Positions 32,546 through 41,957 of a stretch of DNA of 64,000 nt are shown in pieces (the stretch's first letter is position 1; each line of letters begins with the position of its first letter). Source of the stretch: Flavobacterium sangjuense (GTDB lineage: Bacteria; Bacteroidota; Bacteroidia; Flavobacteriales; Flavobacteriaceae); assembly GCF_004797125.1 (NCBI RefSeq), contig NZ_CP038810.1:1116001-1180000 (forward strand). The letters are read 5' to 3'. The notes under the pieces were generated by a model that searched no databases, had not been told where the DNA came from, and saw nothing but the letters and a program-made list of their open reading frames with translations. The position numbers were made by a program, and so were the translations under genes.

Positions 32546-34813
32546 ATGACTACTAAACTAACCGCTTTTTTGCTCCTTTTTTTTGCGATTGGTTTTTCGC
32601 AAAATCCATTGCCGTTAATTCCACAACCTCATTCCGTCCATCTTAAAAACGGACATTTCGAATTAAACAAGGAAACTGTCATTCAGGCAGATGGGAAAAT
32701 GTTTGAAGCGCAATATCTGAAAAAAGCCATCAGGCAACAAACAGGTTTGGATTTGAAAATAATGCCTGTCGCAGCCAATGTTCCGAAAATAAGTTTGAGT
32801 TTCGATCTGAGTGCGGTAGATGCGAGCGAAAAAAAAGAGTCTTATGAACTTAGTATTTCAGATAAAACGATTGTTGTTAAAGCGGAATACGAACAGGGAT
32901 TTTTCTACGGAATCCAAACACTTTTGCAAATGATTCCTTCCGAAGAAAAGCAAAAAATCAAACTGTCGTGTCTTCAAATTAATGACAGCCCAATATATTC
33001 ATGGCGCGGTATGCATCTCGATTGCGCACGACATTTCTTTTCGGTTGATTTTGTCAAAAAGTATATCGACTATTTGGCAATGTACAAATTCAATACCTTT
33101 CATTGGCACTTGACGGATGACCAGGGTTGGCGAATCGAAATCAAACAATATCCAAAGTTAACCGAAGTTGGTGCCTGGCGCAACGGTTCGATGATTGGCC
33201 ATTATAGCGACCAAAGGTATGATGACAAACCCTATGGCGGATTTTATACTCAAGACCAAATTAAAGAAGTCGTCGCCTATGCTGCGCAACGACATATTAC
33301 AGTCGTTCCTGAAATCGAAATGCCCGGACATGCAGTAGCTGCTTTGGCCGCTTATCCCGAATATTCCTGCACTGGCGGACCATTTGAAGTCGCCAAACAA
33401 TGGGGTGTTTTGGACGATGTGTTTTGCCCCAAGGAAGAAACATTCACTTTTTTGCAAAATGTTTTAACCGAAGTTATGGCTTTGTTTCCGTCACAATATA
33501 TTCATATCGGCGGCGATGAATGCCCGAAAACACGTTGGAAAAACTGTCCGCATTGTCAAGCGTTGATGAAGGAGAAAGGTTTAAAGGATGAACACGAACT
33601 CCAAAGTTATTTCATCCAAAGAATCGAAAAGTTTGTTAATGTTAAAGGGCGAAAAATCATCGGTTGGGATGAAATTCTTGAAGGAGGTTTAGCGCCTAAC
33701 GCGGCCGTAATGAGTTGGCGTGGCACCGAAGGCGGTATTGCTGCTGCAAAGCAAAAACACTATGTTGTCATGACGCCGGGTTCGCATTGCTATTTCGACT
33801 ATTATCAAGGCGATTCCAAAAATGAACCGTTAGCCATTGGTGGTTTTATTCCGGTCGAAAAAGTATATTCATTTAACCCAACACCAAACGAATTAACTGC
33901 AGAAGAATCACAATACATTTTAGGAGCGCAGGCCAACGTTTGGACAGAATACATGGAAGATGCCCAAAAAGTGGAATACATGATTTTCCCCAGAATGATG
34001 GCCTTGTCGGAAGTGCTTTGGGGAACATCTAATCCTGATAAATATGCTGATTTTCAAAACCGAATGATACAACAGTTTTCTGTTTTGGATAAAAAGGGAA
34101 TCAATTACAGCAAAGCCATTTTTGAAGTAACATCTAGAATTCTTCCTGCTAAAAATGCAATTTTACTCGAATTGAACTCAGCTAATGATTCCAAAAAAAT
34201 CAGATATACAACAGATGGGAGTATGCCAAATAGCAGTTCCAATTCGTATGTCAATCCAATAGAAATTAATAAAAGTCAAACTGTCAAAGCGGCTTATTTT
34301 GAGAATGACAAACAACAAAGCGCTACGATTGAGGAAGCTTTCTCATTAAACAAAGCCACTGGAAAGAAAGTTACTTTAGTCAATCAACCACATGAGAATT
34401 ACAGCAACGGTGGCGCATTCACTTTAGTAAATGGCATTTCAGCCAATCGCGGTAAGTTAGGCAAAGATTGGCTGGGATTTTCAGGGAAAGATATGAATGC
34501 GACCATTGATTTGGGTAAACCAGAAATGATAAATAAAATATCGATTAGTGTTTTGGAAAGCCAAGGTAGTTGGATTTATTACCCAAAAGGAATTGAAATA
34601 TTGGTTTCTAATGATGGTCAAAATTTCCAAAGCTTGAAGCAAATTTCCTTAACCGAAATCAAAGCGGTAAAAGGAGAAGTTGTTGTAAATTTAAAAACTC
34701 AAAACGCTCAATATGTCAAAGTAGTCGCCTCCAATCTGGGTAAAATCTCAGAAGGCAATCCTGGAGCCGGAGCAGATGCCTGGTTGTTTGTAGACGAAAT
34801 CGGAGTAGAATAA
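32546..34813 (+). CDS. Beta-N-acetylhexosaminidase, GH20
   Basis: 755 residues with signal peptide (about 1-19). GH20 N-terminal domain (about 20-145), catalytic barrel (about 150-500) with the HIGGDE motif (Asp324, Glu325, the substrate-assisted pair), a chitobiase-type C-terminal domain (about 555-600) and a discoidin-like (F5/8 C) domain (about 620-755). Removes terminal beta-linked GlcNAc or GalNAc in the periplasm or at the surface. First gene of a tight four-gene operon with glycosylasparaginase, cutC and beta-mannosidase (12 bp gap, then overlaps), which points to N-glycan cores as substrate. Confidence 0.93.
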   Translation: MTTKLTAFLLLFFAIGFSQNPLPLIPQPHSVHLKNGHFELNKETVIQADGKMFEAQYLKKAIRQQTGLDLKIMPVAANVPKISLSFDLSAVDASEKKESYELSISDKTIVVKAEYEQGFFYGIQTLLQMIPSEEKQKIKLSCLQINDSPIYSWRGMHLDCARHFFSVDFVKKYIDYLAMYKFNTFHWHLTDDQGWRIEIKQYPKLTEVGAWRNGSMIGHYSDQRYDDKPYGGFYTQDQIKEVVAYAAQRHITVVPEIEMPGHAVAALAAYPEYSCTGGPFEVAKQWGVLDDVFCPKEETFTFLQNVLTEVMALFPSQYIHIGGDECPKTRWKNCPHCQALMKEKGLKDEHELQSYFIQRIEKFVNVKGRKIIGWDEILEGGLAPNAAVMSWRGTEGGIAAAKQKHYVVMTPGSHCYFDYYQGDSKNEPLAIGGFIPVEKVYSFNPTPNELTAEESQYILGAQANVWTEYMEDAQKVEYMIFPRMMALSEVLWGTSNPDKYADFQNRMIQQFSVLDKKGINYSKAIFEVTSRILPAKNAILLELNSANDSKKIRYTTDGSMPNSSSNSYVNPIEINKSQTVKAAYFENDKQQSATIEEAFSLNKATGKKVTLVNQPHENYSNGGAFTLVNGISANRGKLGKDWLGFSGKDMNATIDLGKPEMINKISISVLESQGSWIYYPKGIEILVSNDGQNFQSLKQISLTEIKAVKGEVVVNLKTQNAQYVKVVASNLGKISEGNPGAGADAWLFVDEIGVE

Positions 34814-34825
34814 AAGAAATAAATT

Positions 34826-35818
34826 ATGTCAAATCGCAGAAATTTTATCAAAACAGCAGCTGTCGGTTCGATAGCTTTAGCGTTAAATTCTTTTACTTCC
34901 AAAGAAGAAAATTTGGCGAAGCCAAAAAGTAAAATCAATAAGCCAATTGTTCTGTCAACATGGAACTTTGGTGTTCAAGCCAATGGCGCTGCCTGGGAAA
35001 TTTTGAAAAACAACGGTCGCGCACTCGATGCGGTAGAAGCCGGAGTAAAAATTCCCGAAGCTGATCCAACCGAAAGAAGTGTTGGTTATGGAGGTCGTCC
35101 TGATAGAGATGGTAGAGTAACGCTCGACGCCTGTATCATGGATGAATTTTCAAATATAGGTTCGGTAGCCTGTTTGGAACACATTAAACATCCGATATCA
35201 GTAGCAAGAATGGTGATGGAAAAAACGCCTCATGTGATGTTGGTTGGAGATGGTGCTTTGCAATTTGCCTTGTCACAAGGATTCAAAAAAGAAAATCTCC
35301 TGGTAGACGCTTCCAAAAAGGAATGGAAAGAATGGCTCAAAACGAGTCAGTATAAACCGATAGCGAATATTGAAAACCACGATACCATTGGCATGATTGC
35401 TTTGGATGCTCACGGAAATCTATCCGGCGCTTGCACAACCAGTGGAATGGCATTCAAAATGCACGGTCGCGTAGGGGATTCACCAATCATCGGTGCAGGT
35501 TTGTATGTCGATAACGAAATAGGCGCTGCTACAGCCACAGGTCATGGTGAAGAAGTAATTCGAATAGCTGGTTGTCATTTGGTAGTCGAATTGATGCGAC
35601 AAGGGAAATCAGCACAACAAGCTTGTGAAGAAGCGGTTTCGCGCATTGTAAAACTGACCCAAAACCGAAACAAAAATCTAAAAGATATTCAGGTTGGTTT
35701 TATAGCATTGGACAAAGAAGGAAATTATGGTGCGTATTGCATTCAGGGCGGATTCAATTATGCTGTCAATGATAACTCCGGAAATAAATTAATTGATTCC
35801 GATTACTTTTTGAAATAA
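34826..35818 (+). CDS. N4-(beta-N-acetylglucosaminyl)-L-asparaginase
   Basis: Ntn-hydrolase that splits the GlcNAc-Asn bond, the last link between N-glycan and protein. 330 residues. A twin-arginine signal (SNRRNFIKTAAVGSIALAL) marks Tat export of the folded enzyme. The self-cleavage site is Asp186-Thr187 in NHDTIGM, with Thr187 as new N-terminal nucleophile; the RVGDSPIIGAGLYVDN (about 212) and TGHGEEVIR (about 235) motifs complete the active site. Strongly resembles the Elizabethkingia/human lysosomal type. The cutC start overlaps its stop (TAATG). Confidence 0.93.
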   Translation: MSNRRNFIKTAAVGSIALALNSFTSKEENLAKPKSKINKPIVLSTWNFGVQANGAAWEILKNNGRALDAVEAGVKIPEADPTERSVGYGGRPDRDGRVTLDACIMDEFSNIGSVACLEHIKHPISVARMVMEKTPHVMLVGDGALQFALSQGFKKENLLVDASKKEWKEWLKTSQYKPIANIENHDTIGMIALDAHGNLSGACTTSGMAFKMHGRVGDSPIIGAGLYVDNEIGAATATGHGEEVIRIAGCHLVVELMRQGKSAQQACEEAVSRIVKLTQNRNKNLKDIQVGFIALDKEGNYGAYCIQGGFNYAVNDNSGNKLIDSDYFLK

Positions 35819-36486
35819 TGAATCAACTCGAAATAGCTTGTTTTAACCTAAATTCAGCACTCATCGCTCAGGAAAACCGAGCAGATAGAGTCGAACTTTG
35901 TGATGGTTTTGAAGTTGGTGGCACAACACCCAGTATCGAAATCGTAAAGCAAGCCCGGGAAAATTTAACCATCGATTTGTATATCATGATTCGACCTCGA
36001 GGAGGAAATTTTATTTATTCTGAAGCCGAGTTTGAACAAATGCAGTCCGATATTTTGACATTAAAAGCATTGAAAGTTGATGGTTTTGTATTCGGAATTT
36101 TAAAGAAAAACAATGCTGTTAATCTGGAACAAAATAAAATTTTAGTCGACTTGGCAAAGCCATTTCCGTGTACGTTTCACCGTGCGTTTGACGAAGTCCA
36201 AAATCCTTTTGAGGCTTTGGAACAAGTCATAAATTGCGGATTTAAAACTATTTTAACTTCGGGTCAGGCCAAAAATGTAAAAGAAGGAATGGATCGTTTA
36301 ACCGAATTGGTTGCCAAAGCGAATAGCCGAATTACCATAATGCCCGGCGGTGGTTTGCGTTCATCAAATATTGGAATGATTCAGGAAAATACAAAAGCGA
36401 CTTTCTATCATTCTTCTGCTATTACAGCTGGAAGTCAAACTGCTTCAGCCGATGAAATTATTGCTTTAAAATCAAAACTGAAGTGA
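35818..36486 (+). CDS. cutC: CutC-family TIM-barrel protein
   Basis: 222 residues without a signal peptide, hence cytoplasmic. NQLEIACFNLNSALIAQENRADRVELC (about 2-28), IMIRPRGGNFIYSEAEF (about 57-73), FHRAFDEV (about 119) and MPGGGLRSSNI (about 180) are the CutC signature. Named for a proposed role in copper tolerance, which is weakly supported for the family. Here the gene overlaps glycosylasparaginase by 1 bp and beta-mannosidase by 1 bp, so a role in processing the sugar or GlcNAc-Asn-derived product is a better guess than copper handling. Confidence 0.9.
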   Translation: MNQLEIACFNLNSALIAQENRADRVELCDGFEVGGTTPSIEIVKQARENLTIDLYIMIRPRGGNFIYSEAEFEQMQSDILTLKALKVDGFVFGILKKNNAVNLEQNKILVDLAKPFPCTFHRAFDEVQNPFEALEQVINCGFKTILTSGQAKNVKEGMDRLTELVAKANSRITIMPGGGLRSSNIGMIQENTKATFYHSSAITAGSQTASADEIIALKSKLK

Positions 36487-38960
36487 TGACATCAGGGCTT
36501 AAATTTCTAGTGGTTTTTTTGTTTCCAATGCTTATTTGGTCACAAAACAGTGAACGCAATTTAAGTTCTGAGCAATGGAGTTTCAAAAAAAGTAATGATT
36601 CCAGTTGGCTTCCCGCAAAGGTTCCCGGAACCGTTCACACCGATTTGTTTGCTAATAGACTAATTCCCGATCCTTTTTTTGGTGCCAATGAAAAACAATT
36701 GCAGTGGATTGAAAATGAAGATTGGCAATACCAAACGAATTTCACCATTGCAAAAGATGAACTCAGCAATCAAAACTGTGAGTTACAATTCGACGGCTTA
36801 GACACTTTTGCCGAAGTCTTTTTAAACGGAACCAAAATCCTTTCCGCCAATAACATGTTCCGAACTTGGAAAGTTGATGTGAAAAAGTTGTTGAAAGTTG
36901 GGCAAAACAAGCTCGAAATAACCTTTGCTTCAGCAGTCAAAAAAGGTAAGGCCGAAGCCAAAAAACTATCATATACTTTACCCGGTGACGAAAAAATATT
37001 CACTCGAAAAGCACAATATCATTTTGGTTGGGATTGGGGGCCAAGATTTGTTACGGCTGGAATTTACAAAAAAGTAGCCCTTCGTTTTTGGAACAATGCC
37101 ACAATAATCAACGTTAAAACCAATCAGGACTTGACCAATAAAGATTTGGCAAAAGTTACTTTTACTATAGAGTTGAATAGTACAAATGCTATGCTATGCC
37201 AATTGAAAGTCAATGATAAGTTTAAAGATATTTCGCTTAAAAAAGGCAAAAATAATTTGTCACTAACCTATGAAATCAGGAACCCAAAACTGTGGTGGCC
37301 AAATGGTTTAGGCGAAGCGAATTTATATCCTTTTGAAATTAGTTTAACCCAAGAAAAGCAAGTCATTGACAATAAAAAACTAAACATTGGTTTACGAACG
37401 ATTGAATTGGTTCAGGAAAAAGATAAAATAGGAAAGAGTTTTTATTTCAATGTTAATGGGAAACTTGTTTTCATGAAAGGAGCAAATTATATTCCACCGG
37501 ATAGTTTTTTGCCACGGGCAACCGATTCTGTTTATAAATCGATAGTCAAAAATGCGGTCGATGCCAATATGAATATGCTCCGCGTTTGGGGCGGTGGTGT
37601 GTATGCCGAAGATGCTTTTTATAATGAATGTGATAAAAACGGAATTTTGGTCTGGCAGGATTTTATGTTTGCCTGCGCGATGTATCCGGGAGATGAAGCA
37701 TTTTTGGAAAACGTAAAACAAGAAGTCATTGACAATGTAAATCGATTGCAAAATCATCCAAGCATCGCACTTTGGTGTGGCAATAATGAAAATGACGAAG
37801 GCTGGCATAATTGGGGCTGGCAAAAGCAGTTTAACTATTCCGCGAATGATTCAACCAAAATTTGGAACGATTACAAAAAACTTTTTCATAAGCTGATTTC
37901 GCAAACATTGGACAGTCTGTTGCCAAAGAATGAAAGCCGTTATTGGCCGTCTTCGCCATCTATCGGTTGGGGGCGACAAGAAAGTTTGCTCAGCGGTGAT
38001 TCTCATTATTGGGGCGTTTGGTGGGGCAACGAACCTTTTGAAATGTACCAAAAGAAAGTTGGGCGATTCATGAGTGAATATGGTTTTCAGGGCATGCCGG
38101 ATGTGAAAACTTTTCAGGCTTTCGCCAAAAGTGACGAACTCAATTTCGATTCGGAAGCGGTTAAAAACCACCAGAAACATCCAACAGGTTATAAAACAAT
38201 CAATGATTATATGGCTCGTGATTATAGAGTTCCGTCTAGTTTTGAGGATTATGTTTATGTGTCACAATTGCTCCAGGCAGAAGGAATGAAAATAGCTATT
38301 GAAGCCCATCGAGCCGCCAAACCAAATTGCATGGGAACCTTGTTTTGGCAACTCAATGATTGTTGGCCGGTGACTTCATGGAGTTCAGTAGATTATTATG
38401 GTCGTTGGAAAGCTTTTCAATATCAGGCAAAGCGCAGTTTTGAGAATCTTTTGATTTCTGTGAAAGAAAGTCATGATGCATATGATTTCATGATTTGTAA
38501 TGATGATTTAAAAAGTTATTATGGCATCTTAGAAGCAACATTGCTCGATTTCAATGGTAAGTTGATATGGAATGAAAGCGATTCCAAAGCTATTACTGCG
38601 AATTCCTGTTTTAGCTATAACGAAATTCCTAAGAGTGAACTTCCGGAATTCAATTTGAAGCAAACTGTATTTTTGGTTAAGTTCAAAACTGACGAAAAAA
38701 TAGCCAGCTCACTCTTCTATTTCGCCAAGCCCAAAGATTTGCAACTCACAAAACCGAATATCCAAATTATAAAAATTGATGAGCTGACTTATGAAATCAG
38801 TTCCGATGTTTTGGCCAAAAATGTGTATTTGTCTTCTGAGCAGGAAACTTTTTTTAGTGACAATTACTTTGATATTTTACCAAATCAAAAGGTAATCTTA
38901 AAGCTTTCCAAACCGGTTGAAAGTATAAATTCGAAGTCGTTATTTGACACTTTCAAATAA
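36486..38960 (+). CDS. Beta-mannosidase, GH2
   Basis: 824 residues from the ATG at 36486, which overlaps the cutC TGA; a GTG 3 bp earlier is also in frame. Signal peptide to about residue 20. GH2 sugar-binding domain (about 25-200), Ig-like domain (about 205-305), catalytic barrel with WCGNNEND (acid/base Glu435) and RFMSEYGFQG (nucleophile Glu531), and C-terminal beta domains. WDWGP (about 182) and the overall length match beta-mannosidases rather than beta-galactosidases. Cleaves the single Man-beta-1,4-GlcNAc link of the N-glycan core, consistent with its operon partners. Confidence 0.92.
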   Translation: MTSGLKFLVVFLFPMLIWSQNSERNLSSEQWSFKKSNDSSWLPAKVPGTVHTDLFANRLIPDPFFGANEKQLQWIENEDWQYQTNFTIAKDELSNQNCELQFDGLDTFAEVFLNGTKILSANNMFRTWKVDVKKLLKVGQNKLEITFASAVKKGKAEAKKLSYTLPGDEKIFTRKAQYHFGWDWGPRFVTAGIYKKVALRFWNNATIINVKTNQDLTNKDLAKVTFTIELNSTNAMLCQLKVNDKFKDISLKKGKNNLSLTYEIRNPKLWWPNGLGEANLYPFEISLTQEKQVIDNKKLNIGLRTIELVQEKDKIGKSFYFNVNGKLVFMKGANYIPPDSFLPRATDSVYKSIVKNAVDANMNMLRVWGGGVYAEDAFYNECDKNGILVWQDFMFACAMYPGDEAFLENVKQEVIDNVNRLQNHPSIALWCGNNENDEGWHNWGWQKQFNYSANDSTKIWNDYKKLFHKLISQTLDSLLPKNESRYWPSSPSIGWGRQESLLSGDSHYWGVWWGNEPFEMYQKKVGRFMSEYGFQGMPDVKTFQAFAKSDELNFDSEAVKNHQKHPTGYKTINDYMARDYRVPSSFEDYVYVSQLLQAEGMKIAIEAHRAAKPNCMGTLFWQLNDCWPVTSWSSVDYYGRWKAFQYQAKRSFENLLISVKESHDAYDFMICNDDLKSYYGILEATLLDFNGKLIWNESDSKAITANSCFSYNEIPKSELPEFNLKQTVFLVKFKTDEKIASSLFYFAKPKDLQLTKPNIQIIKIDELTYEISSDVLAKNVYLSSEQETFFSDNYFDILPNQKVILKLSKPVESINSKSLFDTFK

Positions 38961-38986
38961 AAAGCCTCACAATCGGAAGGCTTTTT
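38959..38986. terminator. Terminator after the N-glycan operon
   Basis: AAAAAGCCT (38959-38967) / AGGCTTTTT (38978-38986); the left arm includes the last bases of the beta-mannosidase stop codon. The symmetrical A and T runs suit the convergent lipoprotein gene too. Confidence 0.8.
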
Positions 38987-38990
38987 AATA

Positions 38991-39392
38991 TTAATTTTCC
39001 TCACCTAAACCACCAAGGTTAGGGGCAAAATCCATGTTTGAAATAGCGATAACAATTGCAAAAACAATAGGTATAGCTATCAATACCAAAGTTGCTGTCG
39101 TTGATTTTGATTTGTCATAAGGACGAATAGATACTATCTCAGTTTCTTTTAAAGCGATGCGAGTCTCGTTTCCTCTAACTGCCTTTACGCCATAATAAAT
39201 ACTATCTGTTTTTTCAATTCTAGTAAATTTCAACTTACTGTTTGTAGTTGTTGTGACCAATACTTTTTTACTGATTTGTGAGGCTTGTGAAATTGAGATA
39301 GGAGTGGTTTTGTAAACAGTACAACTTTGAAACATCATAAGTACAGCCAGAAACAAACAAGCGAATTTTGCTTTGTGAAGTTTTGATTTCAT
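38991..39392 (-). CDS. Small lipoprotein of unknown function
   Basis: 133 residues. Lipoprotein signal peptide with lipobox MMFQSC (Cys at 24), a beta-rich middle (about 40-95) and one hydrophobic helix near the C-terminus (about 98-118), then a Gly/Glu-rich end. Flavobacteria encode many small proteins of this layout (lipid anchor, short domain, one C-terminal membrane-like segment); no named family recognised. Confidence 0.7.
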   Translation of the reverse strand: MKSKLHKAKFACLFLAVLMMFQSCTVYKTTPISISQASQISKKVLVTTTTNSKLKFTRIEKTDSIYYGVKAVRGNETRIALKETEIVSIRPYDKSKSTTATLVLIAIPIVFAIVIAISNMDFAPNLGGLGEEN

Positions 39393-39485
39393 GATTATTT
39401 GAATTGGTTATTATTCAGTGATTCATGGCAAAAGTGTCATGCAGACTCGGGTGTTTTTCAAAAGCGTAAAGTAAAGATATAAAAA

Positions 39486-39503
39486 AAGCTCCCAAAGGAG
39501 CTT
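39486..39503 (-). terminator. Terminator of the deoxynucleoside kinase gene
   Basis: On the - strand AAGCTCC (39503-39497) TTTG GGAGCTT (39492-39486) followed by a run of T; it lies 6 bp after the kinase stop codon. Confidence 0.8.
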
Positions 39504-39508
39504 CATAT

Positions 39509-40123
39509 TTAAAACAATCCGTTTATTTCAGCATTAATTTTATTAATTACAAATCCTAAATCTTCCGGATTATTAACAAAATCAATATTGTCAACGTCTA
39601 TAATTAGTAGCTTACCTTTGTCATACGTGTGAATCCAGGCTTCATAACGTTCGTTCAAACGACTCAGATAATCAATTGAAATAGTGTTTTCATAATCACG
39701 TCCACGTTTGTGAATCTGAGCAACCAAATTTGGAATGGAACTACGCAAATAAATCAACAAATCTGGCGCGCCAACCAATCCTTCCATCAATTCAAAAAGA
39801 TCAGAGTAATTCTCAAAATCGCGATTCGTCATCAAACCCATGGCATGTAAGTTGGGAGCAAAAATGTGCGCATCTTCATAGATGGTTCTGTCCTGAATTA
39901 TATTTTTACCACTTTCACGAATTTGCAATACCTGACGAAAACGACTATTTAGGAAGTAAATCTGAAGGTTAAAACTCCAACGTTCCATTTGGTGGTAGAA
40001 ATCATCCAAATACGGATTGTCAACTACGTCTTCAAAATGAGGTTCCCATTTGAATTGCTTTGCCAAAAACCGTGTTAACGTTGTCTTTCCTGCTCCGATG
40101 TTTCCTGCTACTGCTATGTGCAT
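39509..40123 (-). CDS. Deoxynucleoside kinase
   Basis: Salvage kinase phosphorylating deoxynucleosides. 204 residues: P-loop GNIGAGKTT (about 7-15), FEDVVDNPYLDDFY (about 34), the DRT-like motif IIQDRTIYEDAHIFA (about 74-88) and an arginine-rich lid RGRDYE (about 145). Substrate preference among dA, dG and dC cannot be read. Its ATG overlaps the stop of the upstream gene by 1 bp (TAATG on the - strand), so it is translationally coupled to the hypothetical protein. Confidence 0.92.
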   Translation of the reverse strand: MHIAVAGNIGAGKTTLTRFLAKQFKWEPHFEDVVDNPYLDDFYHQMERWSFNLQIYFLNSRFRQVLQIRESGKNIIQDRTIYEDAHIFAPNLHAMGLMTNRDFENYSDLFELMEGLVGAPDLLIYLRSSIPNLVAQIHKRGRDYENTISIDYLSRLNERYEAWIHTYDKGKLLIIDVDNIDFVNNPEDLGFVINKINAEINGLF

Positions 40124-40914
40124 TATGGTAATTTTATTTTATAATTCTTAATTTGTTGGTTGGTAAAAATAGCCAAAATTTGGTCTTTGTAATAATAATT
40201 TTGAAACGATTTCTCAACAATTTCTATTTCGTGAACAACTTTCGTTTGATTATTCAAACTATACAGAATATTGTCTCTCGAAAACAGTAGCTTTTCGTTA
40301 TCAATTATCTGAATTTTTTCAAAAGGAGGAATATTAGCCAACAAAGTTACTTTGCCAAAAATATCGATAGCATACCAATTATTAATGTCATCTATCCAAT
40401 AAAAATTATTGAAATCGGATTGAGTGTATTTTATGTTTTCCTGAATGGGATTTCCAATGGCTTTGGAGGTGTTTTTCAAATAATCAAACAGCATAATTTG
40501 TTGTGTCAACGCATTATAAATCCAGAATTGATTTTGTGATGCCATGCCAATTTTAGAAGCAAAAATGGTATTGTCAATGTCAAAAAGATTGAGTTTCTGA
40601 ATTTCGTTAAGCTGATTGTCAAGTGTAATTATGGTATTAAAATCTTCATAGAAAATCACTATTTTCAACGGATTGACATAATCTACAGAAGTTATTTTTC
40701 CCAAAGCCACGTTTTTATATTCCCAAGTCTGGCTTTCGTTTTGCTTGCTGAAAACATTATCTTTGATGTAATAATTGTTGCCCAAACCATCAAATCCAAT
40801 ATAGGTTTTGTTCTCAAGTTCTTTTGTGTCCAATACAGTGGTTTTCAGCTTTTGGCCTTGACAAAAACTAATCGAACAACAGAAAAATAAAAATAAATAA
40901 ATGGTGTTTTTCAT
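40123..40914 (-). CDS. Secreted protein of unknown function, possible beta-propeller
   Basis: 263 residues. Signal peptide to about residue 20 (FCQGQ). The mature part is beta-strand-like, with spaced repeats such as GLGNNYYIKDN, KIVIFYEDFNTIITLD, NQFWIYNALTQQIMLFDY and INNWYAIDIFGKVTLL that suggest an incomplete propeller. No enzyme motif seen. It is coupled to the deoxynucleoside kinase by a 1-bp overlap, a conserved-looking but unexplained pairing of an exported protein with a cytosolic enzyme. Confidence 0.7.
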   Translation of the reverse strand: MKNTIYLFLFFCCSISFCQGQKLKTTVLDTKELENKTYIGFDGLGNNYYIKDNVFSKQNESQTWEYKNVALGKITSVDYVNPLKIVIFYEDFNTIITLDNQLNEIQKLNLFDIDNTIFASKIGMASQNQFWIYNALTQQIMLFDYLKNTSKAIGNPIQENIKYTQSDFNNFYWIDDINNWYAIDIFGKVTLLANIPPFEKIQIIDNEKLLFSRDNILYSLNNQTKVVHEIEIVEKSFQNYYYKDQILAIFTNQQIKNYKIKLP

Positions 40915-41036
40915 GATAGTGCTAATTTACAGTAAACCAAATTAATTCCAACAAGTCCAAAAAGATATTTTAACAAAAGATTGGTAACAGAATTCACGAC
41001 TAATCGTCATATTTGTTCTTTTAAAAATAAAAAAAA

Positions 41037-41933
41037 ATGAGAAACTTACTTTATACGTCATTATTCCTTTTAGCATGTATTACTTCAAATGCACAAAAAG
41101 ACTTTCAGGGAATGGCAGTTTACGAATCAAAAACAAGCACTTCCGATTTCAAATCCCGTTTTGAAGGCAACAAAGATATTTCTCCCGAAATGCAAAAAAT
41201 GATTGAAGAACGAATGAAAAAAATGTTCGAAAAAACATTCATTCTTAATTTTGATAAATCGGCTTCTATTTATAAAGAAGAAGAAAAACTAGACGCTCCG
41301 GGCGGACAACAAGGTGGTTTCAGAATGATGAGCTCTATGATGGGCGGTGGCGGAACCTATTATAAAAATGTAAAAGACAAAAGCTACACCGTTGACAAAG
41401 AATTTATGGGGAAAGAATTTTTGGTAAAAGATTCATTGCCAAAACTAAATTGGAAAATGGAAAGTGAAACCCGAATGATTGGCGGTTACAATTGTTTTAA
41501 AGCCACAGCAGTTCGTCCAGTAAGCAAATCAGATTTTAGAAATTTCAGACCTAAAAAACAGGAAGAAGCAAAAGAAGGTGAAGCTAAAAAAGACGATAAA
41601 GAAAAGAAAACCAACTTTATGGATGATTTTGATATGCCAAAAGAAATTATCATCACAGCTTGGTACACGCCGGAAATTCCGGTGAATCAAGGACCGGAAA
41701 GTTATTGGGGTTTACCTGGTTTAATCCTTGAAGTAAACGATGGGAAAACGGTTATTTTGTGTTCTAAAATTGTATTGAATTCTAAAGATAAAGTAGAAAT
41801 AAAAGCACCAACCAACGGTAAAGTAATTTCTCAAAAAGAGTATGATGAAACCGTTATTAAAAAAATGGATGAATTAAAAGAAATGAATCAGGGACAGGGA
41901 AGAGGTGGAATGCAAATCAGAATGGGTAACTAA
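41037..41933 (+). CDS. GLPGLI-family secreted protein
   Basis: 298 residues, signal peptide to about 19 (ITSNAQ). The YWGLPGLILEVNDG motif (about 222-235), which gives the family its name, is present, along with the opening FQGMAVYESKT and the ETRMIGGYNCFKATA segment (about 143-157). A Lys/Glu-rich loop (about 165-195) interrupts the domain. Members are exported in Bacteroidota and usually sit next to an outer-membrane barrel gene, as here (24-bp gap). Function unknown. Confidence 0.9.
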   Translation: MRNLLYTSLFLLACITSNAQKDFQGMAVYESKTSTSDFKSRFEGNKDISPEMQKMIEERMKKMFEKTFILNFDKSASIYKEEEKLDAPGGQQGGFRMMSSMMGGGGTYYKNVKDKSYTVDKEFMGKEFLVKDSLPKLNWKMESETRMIGGYNCFKATAVRPVSKSDFRNFRPKKQEEAKEGEAKKDDKEKKTNFMDDFDMPKEIIITAWYTPEIPVNQGPESYWGLPGLILEVNDGKTVILCSKIVLNSKDKVEIKAPTNGKVISQKEYDETVIKKMDELKEMNQGQGRGGMQIRMGN

Positions 41934-41957
41934 ATCATCATTCCATCAATTAGATTT

